Assembly (NCBI RefSeq): GCF_025127995.1
Contig: NZ_JAHLYP010000043.1
Coordinates: 1-45,701 of the forward strand
From: Synechococcus sp. CS-1332
GTDB taxonomy: Bacteria; Cyanobacteriota; Cyanobacteriia; PCC-6307; Cyanobiaceae
Direction of reading: 5' to 3'
Length of the DNA stretch: 45,701 bases
Made by a program: the position numbers and the translations under genes. A model generated the notes under the pieces. That model was not told the DNA's origin, did no database searches, and worked only from the letters and a program-made list of their open reading frames with translations. Below are positions 34,602 to 45,701 of the stretch, piece after piece. Every line of letters begins with the position of its first letter. Position 1 is the stretch's first letter.

Positions 34602-35807
34602 TTATCGGCTGGTCTGCATCACAACGAGGGCGGCGGCTCGATCGGCGCGCCCGCGGGCGTCCGCCTCATCGGCGCCGCGGGCCAGGGCCACCCCCATGCG
34701 CCGCCAGGGCCGGACGTCGGGTTTGCCGAAAATGAGCACCTGGGTGTCCGGCACCGCCAGGGCGTGCTCCAGCCCCAGGTAGGTGGGTGTGCCTGGCCCG
34801 CTGGGGGCTTCGGGTCCGGCCAGGATCACCCGGGAGGCCGCCGCTCCGAGGCTGCGGATCGCAGGGATCGGCAGACCCAGAACCGCCCGCAGGTGCAGCT
34901 CGAATTCGCTCAGGTTCTGGCCCACCAGCGTCACCAGGCCCGTGTCGTGGGGCCGGGGGGAGAGCTCCGAGAACACCACCTCCTCTGCACCGGGCTCGCC
35001 GCAGAGGAAGAACTCCACCCCGAACAGGCCGGCGCCGCCCAGATCGTCGGTGACGGCCTTCGCCATCGCCTGGGCCGCGGCCAGCTGCCCTTCCCCCAGC
35101 CGGGCCGGCTGCCAGCTGCACTGGTAGTCGCCCCGTTCCTGGATGTGGCCGATCGGCGGGCAGAACAGGGTGGGCCCCTGCCATTGGCGCACCGTCAGCA
35201 GGGTGATCTCCAGGCTGAAGCGCAGGAACTCCTCCACGATCACCCGGGCACCGGTCCCCCGGGCTCCGGCCATGGCCCCGTCCCAGGCGGCTTTGATGTC
35301 GTCGGGGCCATGCACCACGCTCTGCCCCTTGCCGGAGGAGCTCATCACCGGTTTCACCACCACGGGCCAGCCCAGGGGGGGCGCCGCTGCCGCCAGTTCC
35401 GCAGCGCTTTCGGCATAGGCGAAACGGGCGGTGCGCAGCCCCAGATCCCGAGCGGCCAGGTCACGGATGCGGTCACGGTTCATGGTCACCGCCGTGGCCC
35501 GGGCGGTGGGAATCACGGTGAGGCCTTCCGCCTCCAGCTCCGCCAGGGCATCCACCGCCATGGCTTCGATTTCCGGGATCACCACGTCGGGGCGATGGCG
35601 CCGCACCACCGCCTTGAGGGCGTTGGGGTCGGCCATGGCCACCACCTCGCTCACCTGCGCCACCGCCATGGCGGGGGCACCGGCGTAGCGGTCGACGGCG
35701 ATCACCCGGCAGCCCAGCCGCTGGGCGGCGATGGCCACCTCCTTGCCGAGCTCGCCGCTGCCCAGCAGCATCACCGTCCGCGGGAAGGGGGAGGGGGCTG
35801 GTGCCAT
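34602..35807 (-). CDS. purT: Formate-dependent phosphoribosylglycinamide formyltransferase
   Basis: PurT uses formate and ATP to formylate GAR in purine synthesis, avoiding folate. The 401-residue protein has the N-terminal Rossmann element TVMLLGSGELGKEVAIAAQRLG (11-32), the substrate segment VIPEIEAMAVDAL, and an ATP-grasp domain with WPVVVKPVMSSSGKGQSVV, VEEFLRFSLEITLL, GLFGVEFFL and ELSPRPHDTGLVTL. ATG 35807 gives the normal length. It is separated from the LCP gene by 63 bp and is not linked to purL/purF here, though all three lie within one window. Confidence 0.96.
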   Translation of the reverse strand: MAPAPSPFPRTVMLLGSGELGKEVAIAAQRLGCRVIAVDRYAGAPAMAVAQVSEVVAMADPNALKAVVRRHRPDVVIPEIEAMAVDALAELEAEGLTVIPTARATAVTMNRDRIRDLAARDLGLRTARFAYAESAAELAAAAPPLGWPVVVKPVMSSSGKGQSVVHGPDDIKAAWDGAMAGARGTGARVIVEEFLRFSLEITLLTVRQWQGPTLFCPPIGHIQERGDYQCSWQPARLGEGQLAAAQAMAKAVTDDLGGAGLFGVEFFLCGEPGAEEVVFSELSPRPHDTGLVTLVGQNLSEFELHLRAVLGLPIPAIRSLGAAASRVILAGPEAPSGPGTPTYLGLEHALAVPDTQVLIFGKPDVRPWRRMGVALARGADEADARGRADRAAALVVMQTSR

Positions 35808-35869
35808 GGCTGGGGGAGCGGATCGGGCGATCCTGACGCGGCGCGCGCCCCTTCCCCTAACGTGCCGCG

Positions 35870-36082
35870 ATGCTTATGGCGCTCCCCCCCCTGCCCCCTG
35901 GCGCTGGCCCCCTGGCCCCTGGCCTTGGCCCACTTGGCTTCAGCACGGTGGGTGATGCGGCCAACGGGCTGCTCCCCTTCGGCTGGGATGTGGCGGGTTT
36001 CCAGAAATGGACGCTGATTTACCTGGGCGTCTCCTCCCTGGCCTTCGTGGTGGTGTGGCTGGTGGGCTATCTGCGCCGCTGA
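35870..36082 (+). CDS. Small single-span membrane protein
   Basis: A 70-residue protein with a Pro/Gly/Leu-rich N-terminus from repetitive GC-rich DNA (35882-35935, recurring CCCCTGG-type words). The second part, GWDVAGFQKWTLIYLGVSSL, leads into one membrane helix (about 48-66) ending LVGYLRR with a basic, probably cytosolic tail. The second part looks constrained and protein-like, while the first may be non-conserved; a later GTG start at 35949 is possible. I do not recognise the family; a small thylakoid or plasma-membrane protein is a guess. It diverges from purT. Confidence 0.5.
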   Translation: MLMALPPLPPGAGPLAPGLGPLGFSTVGDAANGLLPFGWDVAGFQKWTLIYLGVSSLAFVVVWLVGYLRR

Positions 36083-36135
36083 GCGTCCTGGCCCCCCATG
36101 CGCCTGGCTGAGCTCAGGGGTGGCCGCTGCCAGGG

Positions 36136-36384
36136 TCAGGGGCCGGGCTCGTCCAGCAGCGTGAGCTGGCTCTCGGCCGACTCCTCGCTCACGAACCCGT
36201 AGGCCCCGAACACCGCCGGATCGGGGTGGGTGATGCGCTGCCCCTCCGGGTGGCGCTCCACCTTGAAGCCTTCGCCGGCCATGCGACGCATCAGGGCCGC
36301 CGCCTCCTCGAAGCGTGCCGCCATGGCCTCCAGGCTGGCGCAGTCGGCGGTGAGGCCCGTTTCCTTCCAGGTGAAAAAGGCCAT
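36136..36384 (-). CDS. Small conserved cyanobacterial protein of unknown function
   Basis: An 82-residue soluble protein beginning MAFFTWKETGLTADCASLEAM. The frame is open to 36498 but the upstream part is Pro-rich and overlaps mraY, so ATG 36384 is chosen. It is predicted to be mainly helical (SLEAMAARFEEAAALMRRMAGEGF) followed by short strands (FKVERHPEGQRITH). I do not know a function. It starts 62 bp after the mraY stop, in the same direction. Confidence 0.65.
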   Translation of the reverse strand: MAFFTWKETGLTADCASLEAMAARFEEAAALMRRMAGEGFKVERHPEGQRITHPDPAVFGAYGFVSEESAESQLTLLDEPGP

Positions 36385-36446
36385 GGGCCCGGGGTGCGAC
36401 GGAGCGGTTGGCGGGGGGCCGCCGCGATCGACGACAGGGGGGCTAC

Positions 36447-37523
36447 TCAGGGCAGCAGCACCAGACCCAGCAACACCAGTATCAGGCTGACGCCCCACAG
36501 GCCGAGCACCACGCGCTGCTCCGGCAGTCCACCCAGTTCGAAATGGTGGTGCAGCGGGGCCATGCGGAACAGTCGCCGCCCCTGGCCGTCGGGACCCTTG
36601 GTGGCCTTGAACACGCCCACCTGAAGGATCACCGAGAGAGATTCGGCCAGAAACACCCCTCCCATCAGCAGCAGAGGCCAGAGGCTGTCGCTGAGCAGGG
36701 CCACCGAGGAAAGGGCGGCCCCCATGGCCAGGGAGCCCGTGTCTCCCATGAACACCTTGGCCGGGTGCCGGTTCTGGCTGAGGAAGCCGAGCCAGCAGCC
36801 CGCCATGGCCGTGCAGAAGGCGGCCAGCACCGGATCGCCCCCATGTCCCCGCAGCATCAGCTGCAGCCCCATTCCGGTGAACACGACGGCGCCGCAGCCG
36901 GCGGCCAGGCCATCGAGCCCATCGGTGAGGTTGGTGGCGTTGCTCTCGGCCAGAAACACGAACAGGGCCAGCGGCCAGATCAGCAACCCGAGGGTGAGCA
37001 CCCGGCCGAAGGGCAGGCCCAGATCGCCGGGCACGCCGCCCCCCAGCCAGCCGCCCTGGTGGGCCCAGACAAGGAAGCCCACCGCAGCGAGGGCCTGGAG
37101 CAGCAGCTTGCCCCTGGGGCTCAGGCCTGTGTTGGTGCGGCGGGTGAGGCTGCGCCAGTCGTCGACGGCGCCGATCGCCATGTAGGCCAGGGTGACCGCC
37201 GCCACCGCCAGCAGGCGGGGATACTGCGGGCTGATCAGCCCCCCCACCAGTACCCCCACGGGCACCACCAGCAGACCCCCCATCGTGGGGGTGCCCGCCT
37301 TGCTGTGGTGGCCCTGGGGACCCTCATCGCGAATCACCTGGCCCAGCTTCAGGGCCCGCAGGCGGGGCACCCCGAGGGCCGCCACCCCAGCGCTGACCAG
37401 GGCCGCCACCACCAGGGGCAGGGTCAGCATGGAATTGGCCACCAGGGCGTCGCTGGCCAGGCAGGCGGTCAGCAGGATCAGGGCGAGCAGGGCCGCAGGC
37501 GTGCGGCCGTCGCGGGAGGCCAT
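36447..37523 (-). CDS. mraY: Phospho-N-acetylmuramoyl-pentapeptide transferase
   Basis: An integral membrane enzyme making lipid I in peptidoglycan synthesis, 358 residues with about ten membrane helices. Family signatures are present: [14 protein letters not shown] near 72-85, [19 protein letters not shown] with the catalytic Asp pair, [13 protein letters not shown], and MAPLHHHFE near the C-terminus. ATG 37523 fits the family length. The small conserved protein follows downstream, and a DUF3134-like gene lies 34 bp upstream on the same strand. Confidence 0.97.
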   Translation of the reverse strand: MASRDGRTPAALLALILLTACLASDALVANSMLTLPLVVAALVSAGVAALGVPRLRALKLGQVIRDEGPQGHHSKAGTPTMGGLLVVPVGVLVGGLISPQYPRLLAVAAVTLAYMAIGAVDDWRSLTRRTNTGLSPRGKLLLQALAAVGFLVWAHQGGWLGGGVPGDLGLPFGRVLTLGLLIWPLALFVFLAESNATNLTDGLDGLAAGCGAVVFTGMGLQLMLRGHGGDPVLAAFCTAMAGCWLGFLSQNRHPAKVFMGDTGSLAMGAALSSVALLSDSLWPLLLMGGVFLAESLSVILQVGVFKATKGPDGQGRRLFRMAPLHHHFELGGLPEQRVVLGLWGVSLILVLLGLVLLP

Positions 37524-37557
37524 CGGAGGGGCTGCAGGGTGGTGACGGATCGGACCG

Positions 37558-37809
37558 TCAGTCCTCCCAGTCTTCCTCCGAGGGCTCGTCGGCCGGGCTG
37601 TAATCCTCTTTCTCGCCCATCAGTGCCGACAGCTCCTCCTCTTCCACCGTGCTCACATCGGTGCTGGCCGTTTCCTCATCGGCCACCAGCCGGCCGCTGG
37701 CTTCCAGCAGGCTCAGCAGATCGGGCTCATCCCGCAATGGCAGCACCGGCGCCGGTTCGTTGCGCCGGTAGCGGGTCAGGGAAGGATTGATCGTGTCGAG
37801 AATGCTCAT
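37558..37809 (-). CDS. DUF3134-like small cyanobacterial protein
   Basis: An 83-residue protein; the stretch [20 protein letters not shown] followed by [17 protein letters not shown] resembles DUF3134, a short cyanobacterial family of unknown function. The C-terminus is strongly acidic ([15 protein letters not shown] ... EEDWED) and probably flexible. ATG 37809 is chosen; ATG 37842 would add 11 residues and leave only 18 bp to the divergent small membrane gene. It lies upstream of mraY on the same strand and may share its transcript. Confidence 0.65.
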   Translation of the reverse strand: MSILDTINPSLTRYRRNEPAPVLPLRDEPDLLSLLEASGRLVADEETASTDVSTVEEEELSALMGEKEDYSPADEPSEEDWED

Positions 37810-37860
37810 GCCGTCAGGCTGGGTCGTCAAGGACCGACTCATCACCTTACCGCGCCGCCC

Positions 37861-38117
37861 ATGTCCACCGCCAAGATCCTGGAAGTGGCCCGCCTCTGGT
37901 CGGCGGCCCTCGTGCTCAGCACCCTGCTGGCCGCGGCCGCCGTCCGCTGGCCCCTGCCCCTGCCGATCGTGCCAGCGCTGGTGGCGGCCCTGGTGCTCGG
38001 GCCTCCCCTGCTGCTGGCCCTGGTTGTTCTGCTCCGCTGGCGGCTGCCGGCGGCGGACCAGGGGGGAGAATGGCCCGAGGCGACAGAATCGGTCGCCACA
38101 GAGCAGGAGCGTCACTG

Positions 38118-38118
<1 letters not shown>
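37861..38118 (+). CDS. Small two-helix membrane protein upstream of argG
   Basis: An 85-residue protein with two hydrophobic segments (about 10-28 and 34-58: [17 protein letters not shown] and [22 protein letters not shown]) and a charged tail. The stop codon overlaps the argG start as TGATG, so argG translation is probably coupled to it. I do not recognise the family. The tight coupling and coding-like composition support a real gene. Confidence 0.6.
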
Positions 38119-39374
<1,256 letters not shown>

Positions 39375-40128
39375 TCTTCTGGGTGGTTCCCTCGCCTGGT
39401 CGCCCATCGGCCTCCGGGTCGCCCAGCCGCAGGGCCCGCTTCAGGGCCTGGCCCCAGCCCTCCGTCTTTGCCACAGTTGGCAATAGGAGGGGCTGGGGGC
39501 GGCCTGAGCCGGGAGGAGGACCGTCGGCAGCGGCGGGGCTGAGGCTGTAAAGCCGCTCCCGCAGGGCCTGATTGTCGTCCAGCAGGTGTTTCTGGTGTTC
39601 CATCACCGTGGCCAGGCGCTGCTGAAACTTGCGCTCGAAGATCTCGGGAAGATCCTCCAGCATTTCGTGCAGGGCCTTGAGCTCATCCCGGGCGGCTGCC
39701 AACTCCATCTCGAGTTGCTGGGCATCGGGGCCGGTGGTGGTGATGGCCAGGCTGGAGGTTCCCACGGCAGTCGCCGAGGGAACCTCCCTGGGATCCGGTG
39801 GCAGCTCGGGGGCCAGGACGATCGGATCGTCGCCGTGTGGTTCCCGGGAGACGGCGGCAGGCTCTGCGAGCGAAGAGGAAACCTCCCCGAAGCTGAAGCT
39901 TGCGGCCGGTGGAGGCGCCACGGGTTTCCCGGTCGACAGGACGCTCGGCGCAGGAGGCACCTGGTTGGCGTTGGCGGGCCAGCCGGAAGGGATGTAAGCC
40001 GGCTGTGCCGGCACCGCACGCGGTGGGGTCTTTCCCTCCGGGTTGGCCTCCTCCTTGTCCGTTGCAGTCATCGCCTGGTACCCATTGGGCGGACTGTAGG
40101 CCCAGTCCTCAGCGATGAACAACCCGAA

Positions 40129-40491
40129 TCAGACCGCCGCCGGTTCGGTGGGGGCCACCTCAACAGCAGCGCCAGGGACGCTGCGGGGAGGAGGCATGGG
40201 GCCATCCTGGATCACGGTCAGGTAGCGGATCACATCTTCCGAGAGGCGCATGGCCCGCTCAAGCACGGCCACCTGCTGGCCATCGCCGCTGTGGTTGAGC
40301 TGGACGTAGATGCCTTCGCGATGCTTGGCGATCGGATAGGCCAGCCGGCGCTTGCCACGCATCTGGGTGTCGAGCACTTCGGCACCGGCCTCGACCACGA
40401 GGTCGCGGTACTTGGCGACGTGGGTCTCAACCTCCTCTTCCGGAATGTCCGGCCGGAGGATGTACATGGTCTCGTAATAGGGCTGCGTCAT
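40129..40491 (-). CDS. rpsF: 30S ribosomal protein bS6
   Basis: A 120-residue small-subunit ribosomal protein binding 16S rRNA beside bS18. The family pattern is clear: [21 protein letters not shown] at the start, then [21 protein letters not shown], and [14 protein letters not shown]. The last 20 residues are a variable Pro/Ala/Val tail. Start ATG 40491. It lies within the minus-strand set aroE - tic20 - rpsF - coiled-coil gene. Confidence 0.97.
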   Translation of the reverse strand: MTQPYYETMYILRPDIPEEEVETHVAKYRDLVVEAGAEVLDTQMRGKRRLAYPIAKHREGIYVQLNHSGDGQQVAVLERAMRLSEDVIRYLTVIQDGPMPPPRSVPGAAVEVAPTEPAAV

Positions 40492-40584
40492 GGTCGCCTG
40501 TAGAGGGGCTGAGGGGCTTGAAACCCATCAGCGACGGATCTGACAACCTATCCCAGCGCCGTCACTCCCCTGGGCTCAGCGGGC

Positions 40585-41052
40585 TCAGTAGAGCTGCATC
40601 CGCACCGCTTCGGAGACGGTGGGGATGTCGGCTTCCTTGCCCCGCAGGCTCTGAATCACCGAGAAGAGCACCAGCAGCAGGGTTCCGAGGAAGATCGTGT
40701 TGGAGAGGGTCCGAATGGCGAAGCCGGCGCCGAGGGGAGCCAGCACCGTGTCGAAGGCGAGGGTGAGCAGCACCAGCACGATGTCGATCAGGATCGCCTG
40801 CAGCACGTTGAAGCGGATCGGGTAGGGCACCTTGGGGTTACGCACCACCAGCAGGAACAGCACCAGGAACAGCACCAGTCCTCCGAAAGGAACGGCCTGC
40901 TCCAGCACCACCAGGGGCAGGGCCGGTACGGCAACCCACTGCAGCAGAGGGAACATGTCGAACAGGGCCTGGCCGAAGCGCAGGGCGTCGCTCAGGGGCA
41001 GCAGGTAGGCCAGGGCGCCCAGCAGCCGCTGCCAGATCGGAGGACCTTCCAT
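40585..41052 (-). CDS. Tic20 family membrane protein
   Basis: A 155-residue protein with four hydrophobic segments (about 8-24, 33-68, 85-110, 115-140). The motif VPYPIRFNVLQAILIDIVLVLL and RTLSNTIFLGTLLLVLFS are typical of cyanobacterial Tic20/Ycf60 homologues, ancestors of a chloroplast protein-import channel component. The function in cyanobacteria is unresolved. It lies 36 bp after aroE and 93 bp before rpsF, all on the minus strand. Confidence 0.85.
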   Translation of the reverse strand: MEGPPIWQRLLGALAYLLPLSDALRFGQALFDMFPLLQWVAVPALPLVVLEQAVPFGGLVLFLVLFLLVVRNPKVPYPIRFNVLQAILIDIVLVLLTLAFDTVLAPLGAGFAIRTLSNTIFLGTLLLVLFSVIQSLRGKEADIPTVSEAVRMQLY

Positions 41053-41088
41053 GGGGGCTCTTGGGGGACACGGGAACGTTTCCGCAGG

Positions 41089-42003
41089 CTAGGGGCCCTC
41101 CAACCTGGCCAGAGCTGCGGCCCGCATGGCGATGACCGGCATCTCCTTGAGCCCGCTCCAGAGCCGCAGGGAGGCGGCCCCTTGCTGCACCAGCATCTCC
41201 AGGCCGTCGATGGTGCGGCAGCCCTGGTGGCGGGCCAGGCGCAACAGGGCCGTGGGTCTCGGGGTGTAGATGAGGTCGTAGACGATGGCCTCCGGCGACA
41301 GGGCCGCCACCTGGACGGGGCGCAGGGGCGAGCGTTCCGCTGCGGTGGGATCGCTGCCGGAGGCCATGCCCACCGGTGTGGTGTTCACGACCAGATCGGT
41401 GCTCGCCAACGCCGCTCCCAGGGGGTCCGCTGAGCCGGTGCTGTCGGGTCCCCAGGCCAGGGGGACCAGGCCGGGGGCCCAGCCGGCGCAGGAGCGGATG
41501 AACGGGTCCAGGCGCGTGGCGTCGCGGCCCGCCACCCGGATGCAGTCCAGGCCCAGGTCCACCAGGCCCGCCACCACCGCCCGGGCACTGCCGCCGCAGC
41601 CCAGCACCAGCGCTTCACGGGCGGCCAGGGGCCGCAGCGGCGCCAGAAACCCCTCCACATCGGTGTTGGTGCCGAGCCAGCCGCCGCCGTCGCGCCGCAC
41701 CAGGGTGTTCACGGCCCCCAGCCGCTGGGCCAGCGGCGTCAGCTCATCCGCCAGTTCGGCGGCGGCCTGTTTGTGGGGCAGCGTGACATTGAGGCCGCGG
41801 CAGTCGATCGCCGCCAGGGCCCGCAGCACCACGGCCAGGTCGGCGGCCGCCACCGGCAGGGCCAGGTAGGCCCAGTCGAGGCCCAGCTCCGCGATGGCCG
41901 CGTTGTGCATCGCCGGCGAGAGGGAGTGGCGCACCGGATCCCCCAGCACCCCCACCAGGGCGGTGCCGCCACCGATCGCCGGTGCTCTCGGGGGGGTCGC
42001 CAT
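41089..42003 (-). CDS. aroE: Shikimate dehydrogenase
   Basis: NADPH-dependent reduction of 3-dehydroshikimate, the fourth step of the shikimate pathway; 304 residues. The substrate site has [16 protein letters not shown] (21-36) and NVTLPHKQ with Lys78. The NADP loop is [14 protein letters not shown], and [16 protein letters not shown] is the usual C-terminal signature. ATG 42003. It diverges from dnaK across a 176-bp region and precedes the tic20 gene. Confidence 0.96.
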   Translation of the reverse strand: MATPPRAPAIGGGTALVGVLGDPVRHSLSPAMHNAAIAELGLDWAYLALPVAAADLAVVLRALAAIDCRGLNVTLPHKQAAAELADELTPLAQRLGAVNTLVRRDGGGWLGTNTDVEGFLAPLRPLAAREALVLGCGGSARAVVAGLVDLGLDCIRVAGRDATRLDPFIRSCAGWAPGLVPLAWGPDSTGSADPLGAALASTDLVVNTTPVGMASGSDPTAAERSPLRPVQVAALSPEAIVYDLIYTPRPTALLRLARHQGCRTIDGLEMLVQQGAASLRLWSGLKEMPVIAMRAAALARLEGP

Positions 42004-42164
42004 GGGCTTGCGCGATCAGCTGCCGCCCGACCGTAGAACCGCCGGATCCCAGGCTCCGACAGGCCGCCGCTTCCGTCCTGGTACGGCACCGGTTCGGGAA
42101 CCACACCTCGCCTGGGTCAACCCCAGGTGCAGAAGATGGCAGAAGCCAGAAATTCATCCACACC

Positions 42165-42171
42165 AGGAGGT
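42165..42171 (+). promoter_or_regulatory. Strong Shine-Dalgarno of dnaK
   Basis: AGGAGGT lies 8 bases before ATG 42180. It is one of very few strong ribosome-binding sites in this window and fixes the dnaK start against a frame that is open to 41982. Confidence 0.85.
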
Positions 42172-42179
42172 GGTCATCC

Positions 42180-44084
<1,905 letters not shown>

Positions 44085-44127
44085 GTCCACGCAGCGGTAC
44101 GCCACCTCTGCGGGTGCCTTAGCCACC

Positions 44128-44154
44128 AAACGCCCCCTAGGGGGCGTTTTTTTT
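44128..44154 (+). terminator. Intrinsic terminator after dnaK
   Basis: A perfect 10-bp stem AAACGCCCCC/GGGGGCGTTT (44128-44137 and 44140-44149) with only TA between the arms is followed by an unbroken run of eight T (44147-44154). It lies 43 bp after the dnaK stop. It is the clearest rho-independent terminator in the window. Confidence 0.93.
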
Positions 44155-44204
44155 GACGGATTGCCATCTCCCCTTAGCCTTCTGCAGGTTGGCGATTGAC
44201 TGCT

Positions 44205-45545
44205 ATGGGGAAAGAAGTCCCTGAGAGATTTCTGGATCGTGTAGGTCTGGCACGACGACGCGAAAGGATCCTCTTCATTCTCTTTGCCATTCCCTATCTA
44301 TTGGCCGTGATCCGACGGTTGATTTATGTCGGCCGGAATTCGCCTCTGACGAACTACGGCATCACGGAGTGGTTGGTCGATTTCAGTGCTGGTTTTGTCC
44401 GCAGAGGCTTGCCGGGCACCCTCATTCGGTTCGCCTATGACGGTTTTGGTGTGCCACCAAGTCTTGTGGCGATCATGGCGTCGCTCCTTCTGCTGCTCTG
44501 TTTCTCTATCTACCTCTGGCGAAGGTCAACAGGGGTGCTCCCTCGCTGGGCTTTGTTGACAACTCCGCTGCTTGGATTTCCGATTTATGTGGACTGGGTA
44601 CTGATGAAGAAAGATATCTTGATTCTGCTGATCTTTGCCCTCTGCGTCCGCCTGGTCATGGTTCTGCCGCGGCGTCCCGTACTGGCAATTGGATTTTCGA
44701 TTCTGCTGTCCATAGGCATCTTGAGTCATGAACTGATCATTTTCTTTGGCTTGCCCTCTCTGGCCCTGATGCTTTTCTTTTCAGTTCGGGAGAACCCTGG
44801 AAGCAGCGTTCAAGCCGGCGCTCGTGCTGGGTCTCTGCCAATGTTCAGGCCAGGTCTTCTTCTGTCGTGTCTGATGCTTCCACTCGGCAGTGCAATGGCG
44901 GTTCTGCTCCGCAGTGGCACGATCCAGCAGGGGAAACAGATCTCCCTGGCTTGGCGCAACACCATTCCATTCACTGGTACATACTTGCCGCCGGAGGGCC
45001 CGAGTGGAGCGATCAGCTACATCGGTCAGCCCAGCAGTGTGTTCATCAAGGAGAACATGGCCTTCCTTTCCTCTGATGTTCTTGGGGTTCCCAGCTGGAT
45101 TTACATTGTTTTGATGGGACTTGCAGGAGTCTTTCTTCTGGCCTGTGTTCTTGGAACGAAGGACAAGCAGCGTGCCTGGTTCTTCGTGGTTGTATCCAGC
45201 GTTCAGTTCATCTGCATGGGACCGATTTTCTACATGGCAATGGATGTGGGTCGATGGGTGAGCATCTGCTTGCTTTCTGCCATGATTGTTACCGTGGAGT
45301 CGAACTCGGAGCTTAGAAGTTCCGTGCTTTGTCGCATTCGCTTACCCCACTGGCTGGAGCGTGTTGTGGTTCCTGCCTGGGTGGCACCTCTGGGTCTTGC
45401 TTTCTGGGGGATGCCGATCATCTTCTACAAGATTGGGCAGATCTTCGACTCCTCTCCTGTTGGAGGCGGCCTCCAGGCTTACCACTACCTGAGGTTGGCG
45501 GGAATGCCCGGACCACGGCAGTGGCTTGGAGGCCTGGGGCTCTGA
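44205..45545 (+). CDS. Polytopic membrane protein of unknown function
   Basis: A 446-residue integral membrane protein with roughly ten hydrophobic segments, starting RILFILFAIPYLLAVI at about 20-35 and ending near LGLAFWGMPIIFYKIG. Hydrophilic loops include YGITEWLVDFSAGFVRRGLPG, which recalls loops in bacterial glycan-assembly or polymerase-like membrane proteins, though no family is recognised with confidence. ATG 44205 is chosen; a TTG at 44196 is in frame. The GC content is clearly lower than in dnaK, suggesting acquired DNA like the GT2/phosphodiesterase, methyltransferase and radical SAM genes. It follows the dnaK terminator on the same strand and converges on the ThiO-like gene. Confidence 0.65.
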   Translation: MGKEVPERFLDRVGLARRRERILFILFAIPYLLAVIRRLIYVGRNSPLTNYGITEWLVDFSAGFVRRGLPGTLIRFAYDGFGVPPSLVAIMASLLLLLCFSIYLWRRSTGVLPRWALLTTPLLGFPIYVDWVLMKKDILILLIFALCVRLVMVLPRRPVLAIGFSILLSIGILSHELIIFFGLPSLALMLFFSVRENPGSSVQAGARAGSLPMFRPGLLLSCLMLPLGSAMAVLLRSGTIQQGKQISLAWRNTIPFTGTYLPPEGPSGAISYIGQPSSVFIKENMAFLSSDVLGVPSWIYIVLMGLAGVFLLACVLGTKDKQRAWFFVVVSSVQFICMGPIFYMAMDVGRWVSICLLSAMIVTVESNSELRSSVLCRIRLPHWLERVVVPAWVAPLGLAFWGMPIIFYKIGQIFDSSPVGGGLQAYHYLRLAGMPGPRQWLGGLGL

Positions 45546-45573
45546 GCGAAACGGGACCGCTGGAGGTTTTCCA

Positions 45574-45701
45574 TCAGGCGCCGAGGGGGCCGGCCTCGAT
45601 TCGGTCGGCCACCCAGGCGGCGCTGGCCGGTGCCAGCAGCAGGCCGTTGCGGTAGTGCCCCGCCGCCAGCAGCAGCCCCGCGGCCGGCTGCTCCAGCAGG
45701 G
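45574..45701 (-). CDS. thiO: ThiO-like glycine oxidase, C-terminal part (runs off the window)
   Basis: The last 42 codons of a minus-strand gene whose stop is the TGA at 45574-45576. The translated end contains the pattern AAGHYRNGLLLAPASAAWVADRI, typical of the C-terminus of FAD-dependent glycine oxidase ThiO, which makes the glycine imine for thiamine thiazole synthesis. The rest of the gene lies beyond the window, so the FAD-binding domain cannot be checked. A related D-amino-acid oxidase is possible. Confidence 0.65.
   Translation of the reverse strand, partial: LLEQPAAGLLLAAGHYRNGLLLAPASAAWVADRIEAGPLGA

Overview
The window looks like a chromosome segment of a high-GC picocyanobacterium of the Synechococcus/Cyanobium type. 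The evidence is the dnaN - PRC-barrel gene - purL - purF order, a DnaK2-type chaperone gene, Tic20-family and ABC1-kinase genes, small cyanobacterial proteins (DUF3134- and DUF1400-like), and very GC-rich third codon positions. From memory, the run dnaK2-aroE-tic20-rpsF-argG-mraY-uvrA-recN-ABC1-DUF1400-thrC-dnaN-purL-purF is the conserved neighbourhood around the replication-origin end of marine Synechococcus and Prochlorococcus chromosomes. I could not check this by search.

Layout. (1) 1-4436: a phytochelatin-synthase-like gene whose 5' end runs into a perfect 82-bp fold-back at the window edge, then three minus-strand accessory genes (GT2 glycosyltransferase, alkaline-phosphatase-fold phosphodiesterase, GT4 glycosyltransferase) that look like a surface-glycan module. 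(2) 4453-15581: a minus-strand run of ABC1 kinase, DUF1400 protein, thrC, a lower-GC methyltransferase, a 0.4-kb gap (possible oriC), dnaN, PRC-barrel protein, purL and purF. (3) 15686-19598: recN, then a lower-GC B12-type radical SAM gene. This gene lies between intact recN and a second, internally deleted copy of the recN 3' end, which looks like an insertion scar. (4) 19599-29995: accessory metabolism and envelope genes: an N-terminally short P-type ATPase, glycogen debranching enzyme, glutamate decarboxylase, an autotransporter-type outer-membrane protein, an AraC regulator, a GXWXG/DUF4334 protein and an SDR oxidoreductase. (5) 30047-44084: core genes uvrA, a TerB-like gene, an LCP transferase, purT, mraY, argG, rpsF, tic20, aroE and dnaK2, interleaved with small conserved proteins. 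(6) 44205 to the end: a lower-GC polytopic membrane protein and the 3' end of a ThiO-like glycine oxidase gene.

The core genes cover replication and repair (dnaN, recN, uvrA), purine synthesis (purL, purF, purT), amino-acid synthesis (thrC, argG, aroE), the cell wall (mraY, LCP) and protein folding (dnaK). Accessory genes with visibly lower GC (GT2/phosphodiesterase, methyltransferase, radical SAM, terminal membrane protein) interrupt this core at several separate points. No tRNA, rRNA, CRISPR array or transposase was recognised. No clearly new multi-gene system is proven. The strongest leads are the recN-scar island, the glycan module whose phosphodiesterase has an altered metal-binding motif, and the methyltransferase placed next to dnaN.
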